Part shown: positions 33,319-50,531 of the stretch, one piece after another
Layout: each line of letters starts with the position of its first letter
Numbering within the stretch: position 1 is the first letter of the stretch
Assembly: GCF_015832195.1 (NCBI RefSeq)
Contig: NC_052046.1
Span: 41,488,473 to 41,552,472 of the forward strand
From: Motacilla alba alba
Lineage: Eukaryota > Chordata > Aves > Passeriformes > Motacillidae
Direction of reading: 5' to 3'
DNA length: 64,000 nt
The notes under the pieces: generated by a model
Databases searched by the model: none
Seen by the model: only the letters and a program-made list of their open reading frames with translations
What the model was told of the DNA's origin: nothing
Position numbers and translations under genes: made by a program

Positions 33319-36300
33319 GTGAGTACCCGGGGGGCTGCTTGGGGCATGCCGGGTAGCGAAGTGGGCGGTGGGACTTGGGCCGCTCTCCTGGTCGGTTCCA
33401 GGCATGGGCGCGACGCCGAGAGCAGTCCGGCTGGGGGTCGTGCCTGGGCCGGGGTCTGGGAGTCGGCCGCTCTGTGAGGCCGCTGCCGCCTCTGGCGCTT
33501 TGCGGACTTGGCGTCCCACCAGCGAAATCTCGCCTGTAGTGAGTGCGTGGGGAGGAGGCTTTTTCCCACGTCCTGCCACCGACCGAAGCTAGAGGCGAAA
33601 ACATCTTCCTCCGCCTTCTGGCGTATCAGTGGTGGCGGGACCGGGGGGAGAAAGTAAGGTGATGATGGGCTTAAATAGCCACACTTCATTTCAGTCCCGG
33701 CTGCCGCCTAGACTGAAAATAAAGGACTTTGATATAAGTGCTGAACATTGAATACTATGCTGTTTAAGCTGTGTTTGTTGAGGCTGTTGTTGAAAGGGCA
33801 AGAGCGGTCGGTAAATCGTCACCGTGTTCAGTGCTGACGAACAGCAGTGCTCGTACACCCGCTCTAAAATGGCGGAGAACTGTGAACCGGACCCGGGATG
33901 CTCCGGCTGCCCTGACTGCTGGGAGTGCTCCTGTGCCTTCTGTTATGTCTGGCAGTACAGAAACTCCTTGTGTTTAATTGAAGCTGTGCTTTCACATTCA
34001 TCTCGAAAATACACGGTGATGAGGGCGCACTGTTGCTGAAGTGCAGCTGAAGACCTGAAACGTAAACAGTTTGTGCACAGAACATAATAAAGAAGCGCAT
34101 TTAGGATTTTTATTGGCATTTTTCTTCTCCTGGAGTGGGAAGAGCAAGGACAGGTTGAAGTAAGGTGTATGTCTTGCACAAGCAGGCCAGGATGGGGATG
34201 CTTGAGGAGCAGTGTATAAAAGTGTATAAGCAGGAGGGTACTGCTCTTTTTGTAGTAGTTCATGCTTGAATTTCAGGAAGCTGAATTGTCTTCTGTTGGG
34301 ACAATTCCATGGAAGATTTAGGTTGATATTATAGAATGTAGAAAACACCAGTGGTTCTCTTGATGGTAGGGACACTTATTCAGCATCCCAGATGAAGTAA
34401 TGGGACCAAATTGTCCTTGGCAATGTTTACTTGGAAGCACTGATGGTAGAAGTAAGTTTTTCTTCAGAGAGTTGTTTGGTATTCTGTGCTTTGTGTGCAT
34501 TCTGTATTGCTCAGCTTTATCTTCTCTGTTTTGCTGTGCCTGCTGCTTTTCATTGATACAATTGAGTTCTGTTCCTAAATTTAGAACCTTACCGTGTGTA
34601 TGGAAAAACTCTGCAGAGCCTGTTCTCTTGGGTGTTTGCTTGGAAAACAAGGAAGGACTGGATGGAGAGTAACTGCTCATAAGGAAGTAAAAAAGTGAGG
34701 TTTGGGGGTGAGGGTAATTCTGGCTTTAGTGGATTGTTTTTACTTCCTCTCTGTTTTCTTCACGATAAAAGAAAATACTTCTGCTTTTGGGGGTTTTTAT
34801 TGTTTTGGTTTGGTTTTTTTTTAAGCACCGTAGAAGAGCTCTTTCATTGCTGCCCAGTCCTTCATATAACGTTCTTGCCTCCTGAGCACCACAAAACTCA
34901 GGAACCATTTATGGCCTGGAATGTGTCATCTGCTCATGAGTCATCAAGTCCTAATCAACACTAGTACTGCCAGAGACAGCTGGTTTGCTTCAGTCTCTGA
35001 ACAAACAGCTGCCCTTCTTCTAGATGGACTTAGGGGACAGGATGCTAGTGAGGATCATGAGTAGAAATTCTCTTCGCTTTTCCAAAAGCTAGTACTTATG
35101 TCCTGTCACAGACAAGAGTTATCTTCCAAGACGAGAGCAGCTCTTGGGAAGCAGCAGTCATACAGGGCTGTTTTCACTTGAGCTTCTGGCATCTCTTACC
35201 TGGCAGTCCATGGGCTGTTGTGAAGAATGCACAAACCCCTGCTTCTGCAGGGTGGATCTTCTCTACTCGTTGACACGGCGGGTACCTTTGCCTGCTCAGA
35301 AACGGTGTGGATACTAAGTGGTGGATCATACAAGCAGGTTGTTGTTTAAAAGTGGCCTAGTCCTAAGATGCATTTTTGACCAGAAATTACAGGTGCCTCA
35401 AGATTGAGATATCTGGCTTTGAGACTGAAAGATGGCATAGACAGTCTTAAAACTGTAGAGAGACTGAAAAGAGAGACAACAGAAATTGAGAGATGGAATC
35501 GTCATTTTTGAGTATAAAACAATGTGATCATGTTATTTCAACAGAACAAATGATTATGCGTAGCATATCTGGAACACTCTCAGTCCAAAAGAAGTAGAGC
35601 AAGAAGTACCAAGCCAGTGAACCAGGTCTGGCAGGTTGGAGCAAACTCGAACTAAGGAAGAGAATACTGAAGAGAGCTTGCCAGCTAATGCAGAAGAGTT
35701 TTCAGTCTGTGCCATTGCCTGGAAGACCCTGTGTATTTAGATAGATAGTTTTGATGTTGTGCCCTCAGGAACTTTGTGTGATCAAAGAAATTGTATTCCT
35801 ATCTTGTTGGCAGTTTGTTGATTTGGTAGTGGTGGGGAAAGCTGTCTGTTCCCTGAAGAAGCGTCCTCTCTACTGACCATGGTGGGGGTTTGTGTCTTTA
35901 TATAGATACAGAAATAATGTTACTCTTCTCAGTTTTGTTAGAAGTAATGCCACCCAGATGATAAGGCCCAGGCTTACATTCTGCGCTTTATTTCAAATGA
36001 AAAAAACATTTTGAGGTCATCTCTTCAATGGTATTTGAGTGCAGTCAATTTCAGTGCTGTTCTTTCAGTCTAAAATTAATTTGTAAGCTATATTGAATGC
36101 TGGAATCTGTTTGAGAGGGGATGACTCGTCTTTGGATGAGTTACTGACATGATTTTGCCCAGCCTATTGGTGTGATGGTTTTCCTTCAGACTTTTATGGC
36201 AAACTACATTTTGTGTCTGTAAGGAATATCAGAATTTTGGTAATCTCTTGAACATGACGTGTAGAATTGAAAAAGTAACAACTATGAGCCTTTAATTTCC

Positions 36301-37143
36301 CCTGTCGTACAGTGGGAGAGGACACTGAGATAGAAGGTATGACCTTACCAGCTCTACACGTTGTGCCAAACTGTACTGCCTTTATAACAGACTTTTACAC
36401 AGGTACACTGTGTGGGGAAAACACAAGTGGTAGTACTTGTTTAACTGTACATTATCTTGCAGGTGGGAACCAGCGTGAACTTGCTCGCCAAAAGAACCTG
36501 AAGAAAACTCAGGAGAACCACAAAGGCAAAAGGAAAGAAGACAGCTTGTCTGCTTCTCAGAGGAAACAGAGGTAAGATCTAGTAAAGCTGAGTAAATGTT
36601 TAGGCTGAAAAAGGAGAGGGAGATGGATCAGAAAGAATCCAGTGTCTTAGCTGACACTTTGTTTTTATTAATTGGCTAATCACTTGCCAAAGCATAAACT
36701 GATGATGAAATTTTGCTGTATCTGCTGTTAAGAAGATGTATTTTTATTACGTCCTGTAAAGCTTTTTAATTTTTTGACCAGATTTTTGCCTGCTGCAAAC
36801 AGGAAAAGATTGTGCAATGCTTTCTTGAAGACATTTGATCGATTTTGTCCTTTACTTCTAAAACCAAAAGAATTATATGAGGTCTACTAATCAAGTAAAT
36901 TGTTTGCCTCATGGAGTAACACATGCACTGAAAAAAATGGGGTAATAAAAACACTGTGCTTGTGGCTGAGAAGTTTTTTCCTTTTTCAAGGGGGGGTTAC
37001 TAAAGGGAGGGAACTCTTGCTAGAAAAATTGTGAGCCAGTATCTGATATCCAACTGTTTTTTCTTCACAGGGACTCTGAAATCATGCAGCAAAAGCAAAA
37101 AGCAGCTAATGAAAGGAAGTCTCTGCAGGCAGGAGCAAAATGA
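33312..37143 (+). CDS. SERF1: SERF1, small EDRK-rich factor (complete, 3 exons)
   Basis: SERF1 (MOAG-4 family) is a tiny, highly charged, disordered protein that speeds amyloid-protein aggregation; in mammals it neighbours SMN1. The joined product is 62 residues: [14 protein letters not shown], then [20 protein letters not shown] and a Lys/Gln-rich tail ending SLQAGAK. Length equals the human short isoform and the N-terminal half is nearly identical; the third residue context differs slightly (MTRG for MARG). Exon 1 gives only ATG ACC C, so the start is fixed by splicing into GTGGGAACCAG. Intron 1 is 3.1 kb, intron 2 about 0.5 kb. It shares a promoter with BDP1 and lies 2.1 kb upstream of SMN1 in the same direction. 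Confidence 0.96.
36463..36571 (+). CDS. SERF1: SERF1 coding exon 2
   Basis: 109 nt after CTTGCAG, reading [20 protein letters not shown] then [16 protein letters not shown], ending in phase 2 at GTAAGA. This is the conserved 4F5 domain. Confidence 0.96.
37071..37143 (+). CDS. SERF1: SERF1 coding exon 3 (stop)
   Basis: Starts after TTCACAG and reads [20 protein letters not shown] then AGAK and TGA at 37141-37143, like the human RDSEIMQEKQKAANEKK tail. Confidence 0.95.
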
Positions 37144-37348
37144 GCCGCCGCTATGGAGAAGATAGAGTGCACTGATGAAGCACCTAGAAGGATCTAGAAG
37201 ATCATTCATAAAAGTGTCCGGCCATTAAATGATTAAATGTTTATTGTGCAGAGTTGTTCAACTATCATTAGAGTATTTTCTGGTTACTATAGGCCTAGTT
37301 GTCTACAGTGCTCTTTAAAAACTGACTACACTCTTCTGCATGTCTATG

Positions 37349-37354
37349 AATAAA
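37349..37354 (+). terminator. SERF1 poly(A) signal, proximal
   Basis: AATAAA about 205 bases after the stop codon. A second AATAAA is at 37559-37564, so alternative ends are possible. Confidence 0.7.
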
Positions 37355-37558
37355 AGTACCAAGCAATAGCTTTATTCTAGCTTTTGCTGCATTTGTTAGT
37401 TTTACTTAATGGTTCCAGTAGCAGTTTCTGAATCTACAGTTAGACCAGATTTGGTTGCCTGAATTCTTGAAAGTACAGCTTCATTCAGAATGGAACACAC
37501 TTGTAAAATGTGCTTAACCTTGCAGAGGTCTGAACTGTAAATCTCAAGATATTTTTAC

Positions 37559-37564
37559 AATAAA
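37559..37564 (+). terminator. SERF1 poly(A) signal, distal
   Basis: AATAAA 415 bases after the SERF1 stop; could give a longer 3' UTR. Confidence 0.6.
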
Positions 37565-38566
37565 AAGTTGCATGAAATACTGTCTAATCTGAAATGGTTA
37601 TGCTTCATAATCAGTTGATTTCCAGGAAGTTACCAAGAACATAAGGAATGGATAATCTTGCAGAGAAATTGCACTGTTACATGCAGTTTACATCTGCCCT
37701 ATAAGAAAAAATGCCTCTTGACTTGCAGACTTTGTTAGTATACAAAAGTGACTCAGTGGAGTCCTGATATTAACATCAAGCCTGCAGCTTATTTAAGTTA
37801 GTGAGTTCCAGTGGAAGCAGATCTTGAAATTGTCACACCACTAAAATTATTTGAAAGTACTGCTTCAACCTGCCTCAGGAATAAAAGGTAGTGTGGAAAA
37901 ACTCGGCCCTTGCTTCACAGGCATGCTTGAGTATATTCTGTACTGACGAGGGGGAAACTGTTGAGGAAGCTTCCCTGTCTGACCATCCAGGAGCCACTCT
38001 GGCAGTCAATTAGCACCACCTGAGCTGGGACTGAAGCCCCTTCACAGCTCCACCTCTCACAGTCAGACCAGGATTCCTGACCAGCAAAACCCCATGTTTC
38101 CCATAGCAGAGTCTCAGACATCCTGATGTTCAATATAATTTAATCTTGATGCAATACCTAACAAAGTCACAGCTCCACTTGGTGCCTCTGGGAGGGACCC
38201 TAAACAAAGGAACCCCTGGCTTTTATACCCTCACAGTCTAGGGCTGGGTCCTGGCTCCTGCTGTGTCTCAGTTCCCTGGCTGGTGTCACAAGTCCCTGTG
38301 TCTTTTGTTGTGCAGTGAGTTTGCTTCTAGCCTTGGGCTCTCACTGCAGCTGCACCGGGAGCTGCCTGCACTGAATGTGTTCCTCAGCAACTGATTGAGT
38401 CTCTAGAGAAAGACTTTGAAGCTTTTGCTTTTTAAACTGTGTTCCATCTAAGTGCATTCATTCATTAGTAACAGGCCCTTGGCACAGCTTGGAGAGCTGG
38501 AAGGAAGATGTAGCTGGGGCTGGCAATGTAACAGCTGCAATAGTTGAGAAGTTAAGCATATTCACA
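37565..38566. other. SERF1-SMN1 intergenic stretch
   Basis: No gene seen. The part at about 37910-38370 is G/C-richer and has the look of an old LTR (TTTATACCCTCACAGTCTAG and nearby boxes), but I cannot name it. Confidence 0.5.
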
Positions 38567-39035
38567 GAATCACAGAATTGTTAGGGTTGGAAGGGACCTG
38601 TGGAGATCATCCAATCCAAGCCCCCTGCCAAGGCAGGGTCACCTGCAGCATGTGCCACAGGAATGTGCCCAGGTGAGGTTTGAATGTCTCCAGAGAGGGA
38701 GACTCCGTGACTTCCCTGGACAGCCTGCTCCAGTCCTCTGCCACCCTCAATGTAAAGTTCTCAGTCTATAGGGGTGGAACTTGTTGTGTTTCAGTTTATG
38801 GCCTCTACTGTGTGTCCTGTCGCTGAGCACCACCAAAAAGAGTCAGGCACCATCCTCTGGGCACCTGCCTTAGAGATATTTGTGTGTTTTGATGAGATCC
38901 TCTCTCGTTCTTCTCTTCTCTGGACTGAACAGGCTAAATTCCTGCAGTCTCTGACCATAGGAGAGTTGCTCCAGACCCCAAATCATCTTTGTGACCCTTT
39001 GCTGGACCCTTTCCAGTAGCTCCTTGCCTTTCCTG
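38567..39035 (-). mobile_element. CR1 3'-end fragment abutting the SMN1 promoter
   Basis: Opens with CACAGAATTGTTAGGGTTGG and GAAGGGACCTGTGGAGATCA, continues with CTGGACTGAACAGGCTAAAT and ATAGGAGAGTTGCTCCAGAC, all CR1 3' region boxes in reverse orientation. It ends at the CpG island about 260 bp before the SMN1 ATG. Confidence 0.85.
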
Positions 39036-39292
39036 TACTAACGAGCCCAGCACGGAGCGCTGCACCAATTCCTTCGCTCGCTTGTCGTTGGCTCGTCGTG
39101 GCTCCCGCTCTGCAGCTCGCCGGGGCGGGTTTCCCGGCGGAGCAGGCCCAGGGAAGCACGCGGAGGGCGGCGGCGGCGCATCCCGGCGGCGCATCCCGGC
39201 GGCGCATCCCGGCGGCCCGGGCCGGGCCGCGCCCCTTCCGGCGGCGGGGCGGGCCCGGGGCCGGGCGCGTGCGCGGCGGCGGGCGCGCGGCC
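39036..39292 (+). promoter_or_regulatory. SMN1 CpG-island promoter
   Basis: Sharp rise in GC after the CR1 fragment. Contains GC boxes (GGGGCGGG) and an NRF1-like GCGCGTGCGC near 39265, about 28 bp before the ATG; no TATA box seen. A 13-bp tandem repeat lies at 39178-39216. Confidence 0.75.
39178..39216 (+). repeat. 13-bp GC-rich tandem repeat x3 upstream of SMN1
   Basis: GCATCCCGGCGGC occurs at 39178, 39191 and 39204, with the third copy slightly changed at its end. Confidence 0.9.
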
Positions 39293-43423
<4,131 letters not shown>

Positions 43424-44070
43424 CCACATACCCATCATTGTTCTGAAGGATTGTAAGTATTGCAGCTTTGTGGTAAATGAAGATACTATGAAGTTTTGAA
43501 TTCCCTTCAGAAACCTCTTGGCTTTGGGACTTCCATCCATTCTTACGGCTCTCTGAAAAGACTACTTCTGCCAATAGTAATCCCTTCTTTGCAGCTGTGG
43601 AATTGTATTTTTGTAGCTAGAATGAAGAGAGTATTCGTTGCTCTGATGAGAGTTTTAACTACAGCATCTGTCTACATCACGATTAACAGTGCAGCTTATT
43701 TGAATTAATAATGGTTTATAGTGGGCTGTTCTTGGAACAAAAGGTTGTAAGTGGAATGCAGTTTTTTCATCCGTGTTTCCTTACACAGAAGGGAAGGTTG
43801 TAGCTAAACTTTGTTTTCAGGACAAATTCAGTTTGTTAATGTTGAGTAGTTCTGTTCTTAGTACTTCAGTACCTATGCTTTTATTTGAAATGCTTTGTCC
43901 AGAATTCTCCAGTGTATTGTTCACTTCTTTATAAAACAAAATTGTATTCTTCTGGAGAATTGATTTCTGATTTTCTCTGACAATGTGTAATTTCTGTGTA
44001 ATTTAGTAGTTCTTTGCGTGTTTAAAACAAAAAAGCTTTTTTATACTAATTTTTGCTTCTTTTTTAAAGC

Positions 44071-44203
44071 CAGGTACAAATCTTTTCCACCGAGAGGTGT
44101 GTATCACTTATGCATTGGTGGTTGATGGTGAAGAACTGAATTTTATCAAGACAATTAGCCATAACATTTTCTTAACACTGAGCTGTCCCTGTTAACAAAT
44201 AAA
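44071..44203 (+). other. SMN1: SMN1 3' UTR exon 8 (probable) with poly(A) signal
   Basis: A good acceptor TTCTTTTTTAAAG ends near 44069, and AATAAA is at 44198-44203. A second AATAAA is at 44622-44627. Assignment rests on position and splice signals only. Confidence 0.5.
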
Positions 44204-45299
44204 TAACTTCAGTCTAGTAATTAAATGTGCATTGAAATGAGCTCTTTCTTAAAGACCTCTAGTCAAATGTATTTCAGAGTACTGCAGCAGCAAAATACTT
44301 TTTACTTCCCTGAGGCAATTTCAAGTCTTCTTACCACATGATAGATTTAACTATTTTGACCCCATGTGATAGAATTCATACATCTCTCAACATGTTTTGC
44401 ATTCCTCAGACTTTCTGTCTGAATAGCAGCACCAGAACAATTCATTATGGAATCCTCTTAGGAGAGAGCTATGGCAGCGATGTGTGTTACAATGGCCACT
44501 GGTGGCACTGGCCTGGAAAACAGTGTACTGTCATAGTAGGAAGGACATGTTACAGGTCTGATTAGAATCATGAAATATGACAGCTATTTTAGGAAGGCTG
44601 TTGTCTTGTTTCAGATGTGTGAATAAAGTTATACTTCTTAAACTTTTGAGTTTAGGGATGTAATTTGTTTTGAGGTGGTTTTTGTGTTGTTTTGGTTTTG
44701 CCTATGGTTTTTCCATAGGCATCTCTTGGTTGGATGAATGGCTGAAATACAGCAGAAAGTCTTGATGTGTTGTCTTTTTCTGAGTACCATTACTGAAAGC
44801 AAAATAGGGAAAGCCTGTGGAGAGGTAAGTATGGACATAGGTTTCAGCCTTTACAAGGTAGGGCTGAATTTTACTCTACTCTTAGTAGAGGCTGTAGCCA
44901 CAAAACCAGGCAGTAATTTAGTTCATGCCAGTGGTTTGATTTTCAGTGAAATACAGGTGTGAACTTTACTGCATTCACTTCCTACTGTGGTCATGTGTCA
45001 AAAAATCAGTTTTCCCACAAGTGATTGAGCAAAAAAAGACTTAGTCATAACTTACTTAAGCTACCTTGAAGGCTTTTTTTTTTCTTTTAATTGTCTAGGT
45101 GACATAAATTAGGATTGATTGCAGTGAGGCAGAGGTTCTAAATAATCTTTCCAGATTGCTGAAGAGGCAGAACTGCCCTCTGCTTCAATCAATGGTGTTG
45201 TTTTCTGGCATTGTTAGAAAAAGTGACCTTCATCAGTTTTAAACACTAGTAAAATCTAGCATACAACAATTTTACTGCAGTTCTGACTTCAGTAAAGGG

Positions 45300-45592
45300 G
45301 CTTATGTTTCAAACAAATTACTCATGTAACCGATTTAACTGCAAGCAAAACAACTGGATAGAATGTTAATGAAAGTGTGTACAAGAAAGAGGCAAATGAT
45401 TAACACATGAATGCTCACCACACTGAGAACTCCCAAAACCAGCTGGCTGCTCCCAGAATATGTGACCTGGAAAGGTTCCTTCTCCCATCCCCATCTAAGA
45501 TGGGAGGTGGTGTAGAATAATCTGGGACTCCTACTCATGTTCTCTCCAGGCTGCTGGAAAAATTAACCCTGTCCTGGCTGGAGCCAGCACAA
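45300..45592 (-). mobile_element. LTR fragment
   Basis: On the minus strand begins TGTGCTGGCTCCAGCCAGGA and contains GATGGGAGAAGGAACC and TAAATCGGTTACATGAG, boxes common in bird LTRs. The 3' limit is approximate. Confidence 0.55.
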
Positions 45593-48500
45593 AGCTTATT
45601 TGCAATGGAGATGTATAGTTAACACAAGACAGGGGAAAAAAAACCCAAACCCTAACACTTTCAAACTTTTCTAGGCTTGAAAAATTGGTGAAAGGGGCAA
45701 AACCCATTGCAAAGGTAATTTTAAACTCCTACGCTAGGGATCCTTCATCATGATGTTAGACATTTTAGGGGCCTATGTATCAAGGAGCCAACCCACCATT
45801 GCTATTGTCACAGGACCAGACAATCAAGGAACAGTGATGAAGAGCCACCATTACTGCTGCTCTGGCTGTGCTCTGATGTGTGAACATGTGGATAATGGCC
45901 ACTTCTTTTAAAGCAGGCACATTACAAAATATTCTAAAGAAATTTCTGTAACATAGTGATTTGCTAACAGCTTTCCAAGCTTCTGGAAACCTCCACAGTT
46001 TGCTACTTTCACTGCAAAATCAAACAGGCATTAATAAGGATTTAAAGATGCTCTAAAGCTATATAAAACATGAACAAATAAACAGTGAAGCTGAGGTATG
46101 GTACATTAAAAATAAATCTGTTGCTGCAAGGTTGAAAAAAATAGTAGAACTTTACACATTTGAGCATTATGATACTCTGACTGAGGAGACTATCTGATAA
46201 AGGATACTCTAGCAGGCATATCAGTGCCTAGTAGAATAGGATACTGGTGTGTTTACAACTGTTCAAATACCACTCCTACAGAACAAAGCAAATAAAGCAC
46301 CCACTTGTGCAGACACTGGAGGTTGGACATCAGCTCAGCTCTGCAGAGATCAAGATACCAAGCATAACAATCTCTCAGGCCTGAGTACCATCACATGAGT
46401 TTTCCAGCCTCGCCTTATGGTCACCCTACTTACAAGATGTGATACCTGTAATTAAGTCACTATATATACTGAAATGTATATCAAAAATAAAGGAAGATAA
46501 TATTACAGACTTGGCATTTGTTTACAGAAAAAAAACAAAACCATTTTTCCTGACCTATCATGGTAGTTTTAAGACTATACTAGAAAAGAATTACATTTGA
46601 AAAACATTTTGAAAATATGGAGTTTTAACAGCTAGGGCATATAGGCTAATATAACTAGCAACAAAGTTATGAAGCCCTATTTTAAGTCAGTCTATTTTTC
46701 CACTGCTTATTTTTCTTGTAATTTCTGTTGCTTTGTAGAAGGGGAACTAAGAAGGCATTTCAGTAGAGGTCTCAACAAAGTCTAGTATGTAAGCAGGCTG
46801 AATACACTTTGAGGAGCAAGACATATTTAGGGCTGTGTATAGAACAAACAAGAGGAAGAAGTAATACCTATTAAAAATGATGATTTGCAATTGTTATAAA
46901 GTATACAAACAGAAGATTAATTTATCCTGAAGCACTGTCTTCTCTACTCAGACACTTTTTTCATTTTAAATTCCCTCCTTTAAACTCACCTACTTCTAAC
47001 AGGCTGTCATCCTGCAGTCACAGGATAAATGGGAAGCATCTGAGGTGCAGCAGATGTAGACACTGCTAAACCATCAGTTTGGCTGCAGACTTAAGTTTTT
47101 TACCCTGCAGGAAGGATGCGCTCCTTCAGATTAAGAAGAACAACAAAATTTTATGCTGCGATGAGAAGATGACCTTTCCTGTTAAAGATTAAACAACTAT
47201 ATATTTCCTGAATATTGCGCCAAGGAGTATCAGCAGCAGATGCAAGTAAAAAAAAAAATCCATTAAAATTTAGATTTTGGGCAATAGGTTACTATCTGCT
47301 TTCCTTTCTCAGGTCTGCCCCTGCTGTTGTTCATTGTGTAACTCAATAGCTTATAAAGGTCATCAACACAAAAGGCAAACTACATCTCCAGAGAGGATGT
47401 AAGAGGTCTCATGAGTACTATAGAGATACAAGGAATTTTCCATTGACAAACTCAAGGCACACACAGGAAAGGAAGGGAAGGAGGGACAGGACAGAAACAA
47501 AGGGTAAATCCTCCCTTCTCAAAATGCTATCAATTTCAACCTTCCCCTGTTCCCTATAAACCTGTTTTTTGCAGGTGGACTGTGTTTGGCTTTCAGAGGT
47601 GCTGAACACCTCTGATTCCAATTGAGGACAGGCATTCATCTCCTTCAGCTAATCCCTCTCAGAAGGACCTGAGCACAGGCCCTTCCTCACATCTGCTTTG
47701 TGAGACCTGAGTCAATGTTACTTTCCTAGTAACACCAGACAAATAAGTAAGTGTCCAGATAAATGCTTTCTCCTTTCTAAAAACATACCTCCTTGCCACT
47801 CTTTGCTTTGGCTTTCACCTCAGACAGGGCTAGGGCAATTTCATTTCAATTTACTTGTCACAACTTTTGCAAAAGCCATTCTCGTTTTTCAGCTGCATTA
47901 CTCTCCTAATGGAAAGCCAAGACAAGATTTTAGCTAAGCACCAGGGCTATACTGAACCTCTGTCCCACTTGCACTGGAAAATGGATCTTGTCCTGTGTTA
48001 ATGTAGCTAACCAGATCAGTTCAAGCTATGTAAAACACCTGGCTTTAGTAAGAGCAGTGGCTTCCACATGGGCTTCTGCAAGCCAAGTTTTTTAAAAATG
48101 GCTGGTCAGACTCCTCCATTCTCAAAGATGCTCAAGGTGAGATTGCCTTTGCAATCAAAGATACTTGATTAGTTAGGAAAGCATTGGCCTGCTATCGCAT
48201 GCTCAAAAGAAGGGACAGAACTGGATTGCCAGCATCTTGGGCTTACTGGAAAACAAAACAAAATCTGGGGCTGAGAGTAGATCCAGCCACACCTGAACTT
48301 CTTTCTCTGAAGGAGTTTAGAAGGTAAGCAGGTCCTTTCTGCACTTCATGTCTCAATGGGAGGGTCTCCCTGATAAACTTTGTGTGAAGCTCTCATTCTG
48401 ACCATGAAAGGAAGCATCATTCAAAAAACTGAAGCTTTTTTAACAAAGAAAACAAAAGGCTCAAAACCTCTGGCAAATGAAGTGGGTAAAATAAAATCAG

Positions 48501-50227
48501 ACAGGTCGGGTAAAAAAATAAAATGAGAATAGCTAAACTAATTTTAACCTTCTTCCAGACAGCAGGAACAAAAAGTCTGTGAAAAGAGCTTGCAGAGCCA
48601 TCTGCTAACCAAGCTGTAAAGGAACCTTTCCAAAGGGATAATATAATTGCAGAGGATTTGTAGTGACATTCTCTGGAATAATTTTATTAATGTCTACTGC
48701 AGACTAATTCAGGGAGATTCCCATTGTCTAAATTCAGGTAGATCCAAAATCAAAGCAATTATGGCTCAGTGGGGAAAACATACTGCCAATTTTTCAAAAG
48801 AGCAGCCTCTGGGGTAGAGACATTTTAACTGTAAGCCTGGCATCTGTTACAGACTAATAAGCAAAAAAAATATTATGTCAAATTGTAAAACCCCACAATT
48901 GATCCACATCTTAAACAGTGCATTTGAAAAAAGTCTCCTTTACTCAAAAAAATACTGCATTAGAACAAGAAAAGTTGCGGGGAACACAGCAAGAGTGATA
49001 AAGTAGAACAGTTTTTGCCTGAGGATCGAGTGAGTTGCCTGTATTCATCATGACGATGAGAGCATTTATGGAGGATACAGTGCATTGCCAAATAATGTGT
49101 GAAAATGTGTACTCATTCAAATGCTGTAAGTAGACTTGTGCCATTCTATAAATCAATCCCTCCCAGCTTTTCTTTCAATTGCCTGTAAAGAAAAGGCCAG
49201 CTCTGGCAAGTAAATCAGAGTTTGTTCCTCTGGCATACAACAGCCATCCCTCAAAGGACTGCATCCTGCACACTGTACCTGTAATTGTCTCTGCTGGGTT
49301 CTTCAACTTCTGAACACGGACATCATACTTTGAAATATTACCCACACTTTTGCCCAGGACAAATTCACAAGGGGGACAGAATTTCTTGTGCTGTTCTCAT
49401 GGGGTACATCTAACCATCATGGTAAATAAAACTAGCCCACAGCAAAAACACTACACACTAGACTGAACAAGGGTATGTGAAAAAAAAGCAGCAGTTGCCA
49501 TTTCTGTCAAAGACCATGATGAATGAGATGTATAGGACAAAAAGGACATTATCATACTAATTTCTTATGGTAGGGTTTTAACTCTTCTGCATTTGTTCAT
49601 GGACTTCCTGGAAATCTGTCTCCATGTATTTGCCTAACTTGAGAAAACCAAAGACTACATGTGGGAATTAGTGCAAAGCAAAAAGATTCAGCTCACGTAT
49701 TTAATTGTTATTTGTCTCCGCTACAGGATCTTTTTTGACATTTTTGGAAAAAACAAGAGTACTAAATTATATTATGTATGTCTTTTAGAAAACATTCATC
49801 ATCACCTCTTTCCTTAATAACATGGTTTCTACAGGTTATAAAAAGTTGATTTTAGTTTACTAAGAAGAGATAAGGTAACTGCAGAGGTGGTATCTAACTA
49901 GCCAAAAAATCTGACTAGCCAAATTGAAATTGCCATGAACTCCAATAGAGTGGTGCCTTTACAATGACAATAGCAACTCTTAAGAAGGTGTTACAACCAA
50001 AATGGAGGGAAAGAAGAGACATGAGATTTGAGCAAGATGACATAGGCAACTAGCAGATCCAAAGAACTTCAGCCTGTAGCTTAAAAACCTAGAGTGGCCT
50101 CAGTGAACCAATACACCTCTCAATCTTAATTCTTCCATCTCAAAGCCATTACTGAATGTTGATAGCACATTTTTAATTTCTGCTTAGATTAAGAAAAGAA
50201 ACAGGTGGTAAAACATACAATTCTGTC

Positions 50228-50531
50228 ATGTTGTTATTAGTACTGTTATTAGTACTTCCTTGATTGGTCAATGTGGGATGTTTCTACTTGGTGGCCAATC
50301 GAGGAGGCAGCAACTCTTGGACTCTCTGGGAGTCACAGAACTTTGTTACTCATTCCTTTCTATTCCTGTCTCGCCTTCTGATGCATCTTTCTCTGTTCTT
50401 TTAATATAGTTTTAGTGTGGTTTCTTTTTAATATAATATATATCATAATATACTAAACCAGCCTTCTGAAAAATGGAGTCAAGATTTCTCTGTCTCTTCA
50501 CCAAGACCTGGCTGCCCTGAAGACCACAACA
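50228..50531 (+). mobile_element. LTR fragment (AT-rich 3' end)
   Basis: Contains TGATTGGTCAATGTGGGATG, GACTCTCTGGGAGTCACAG and an AATATAATATATAT stretch, ending near GAAGACCACAACA. Resembles a common passerine LTR. Confidence 0.55.

Larger units (their letters stand above)
32230..33650. other. CpG island over BDP1 and SERF1 first exons
   Basis: Dense CpG sequence covering BDP1 exon 1, the divergent promoter and SERF1 exon 1. Long open frames on both strands here come from base composition and are not genes. Confidence 0.9.

Noticed and set aside
33034..33689. Minus-strand open frames of 131-181 codons over SERF1 exon 1
   Set aside because: CpG-island artefact; no splice or family support.
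44700..44719. GCCTATGG-TTTT-CCATAGGC palindrome downstream of SMN1
   Set aside because: Only eight base pairs and followed by no consistent terminator or RNA-gene context in a Pol II region.
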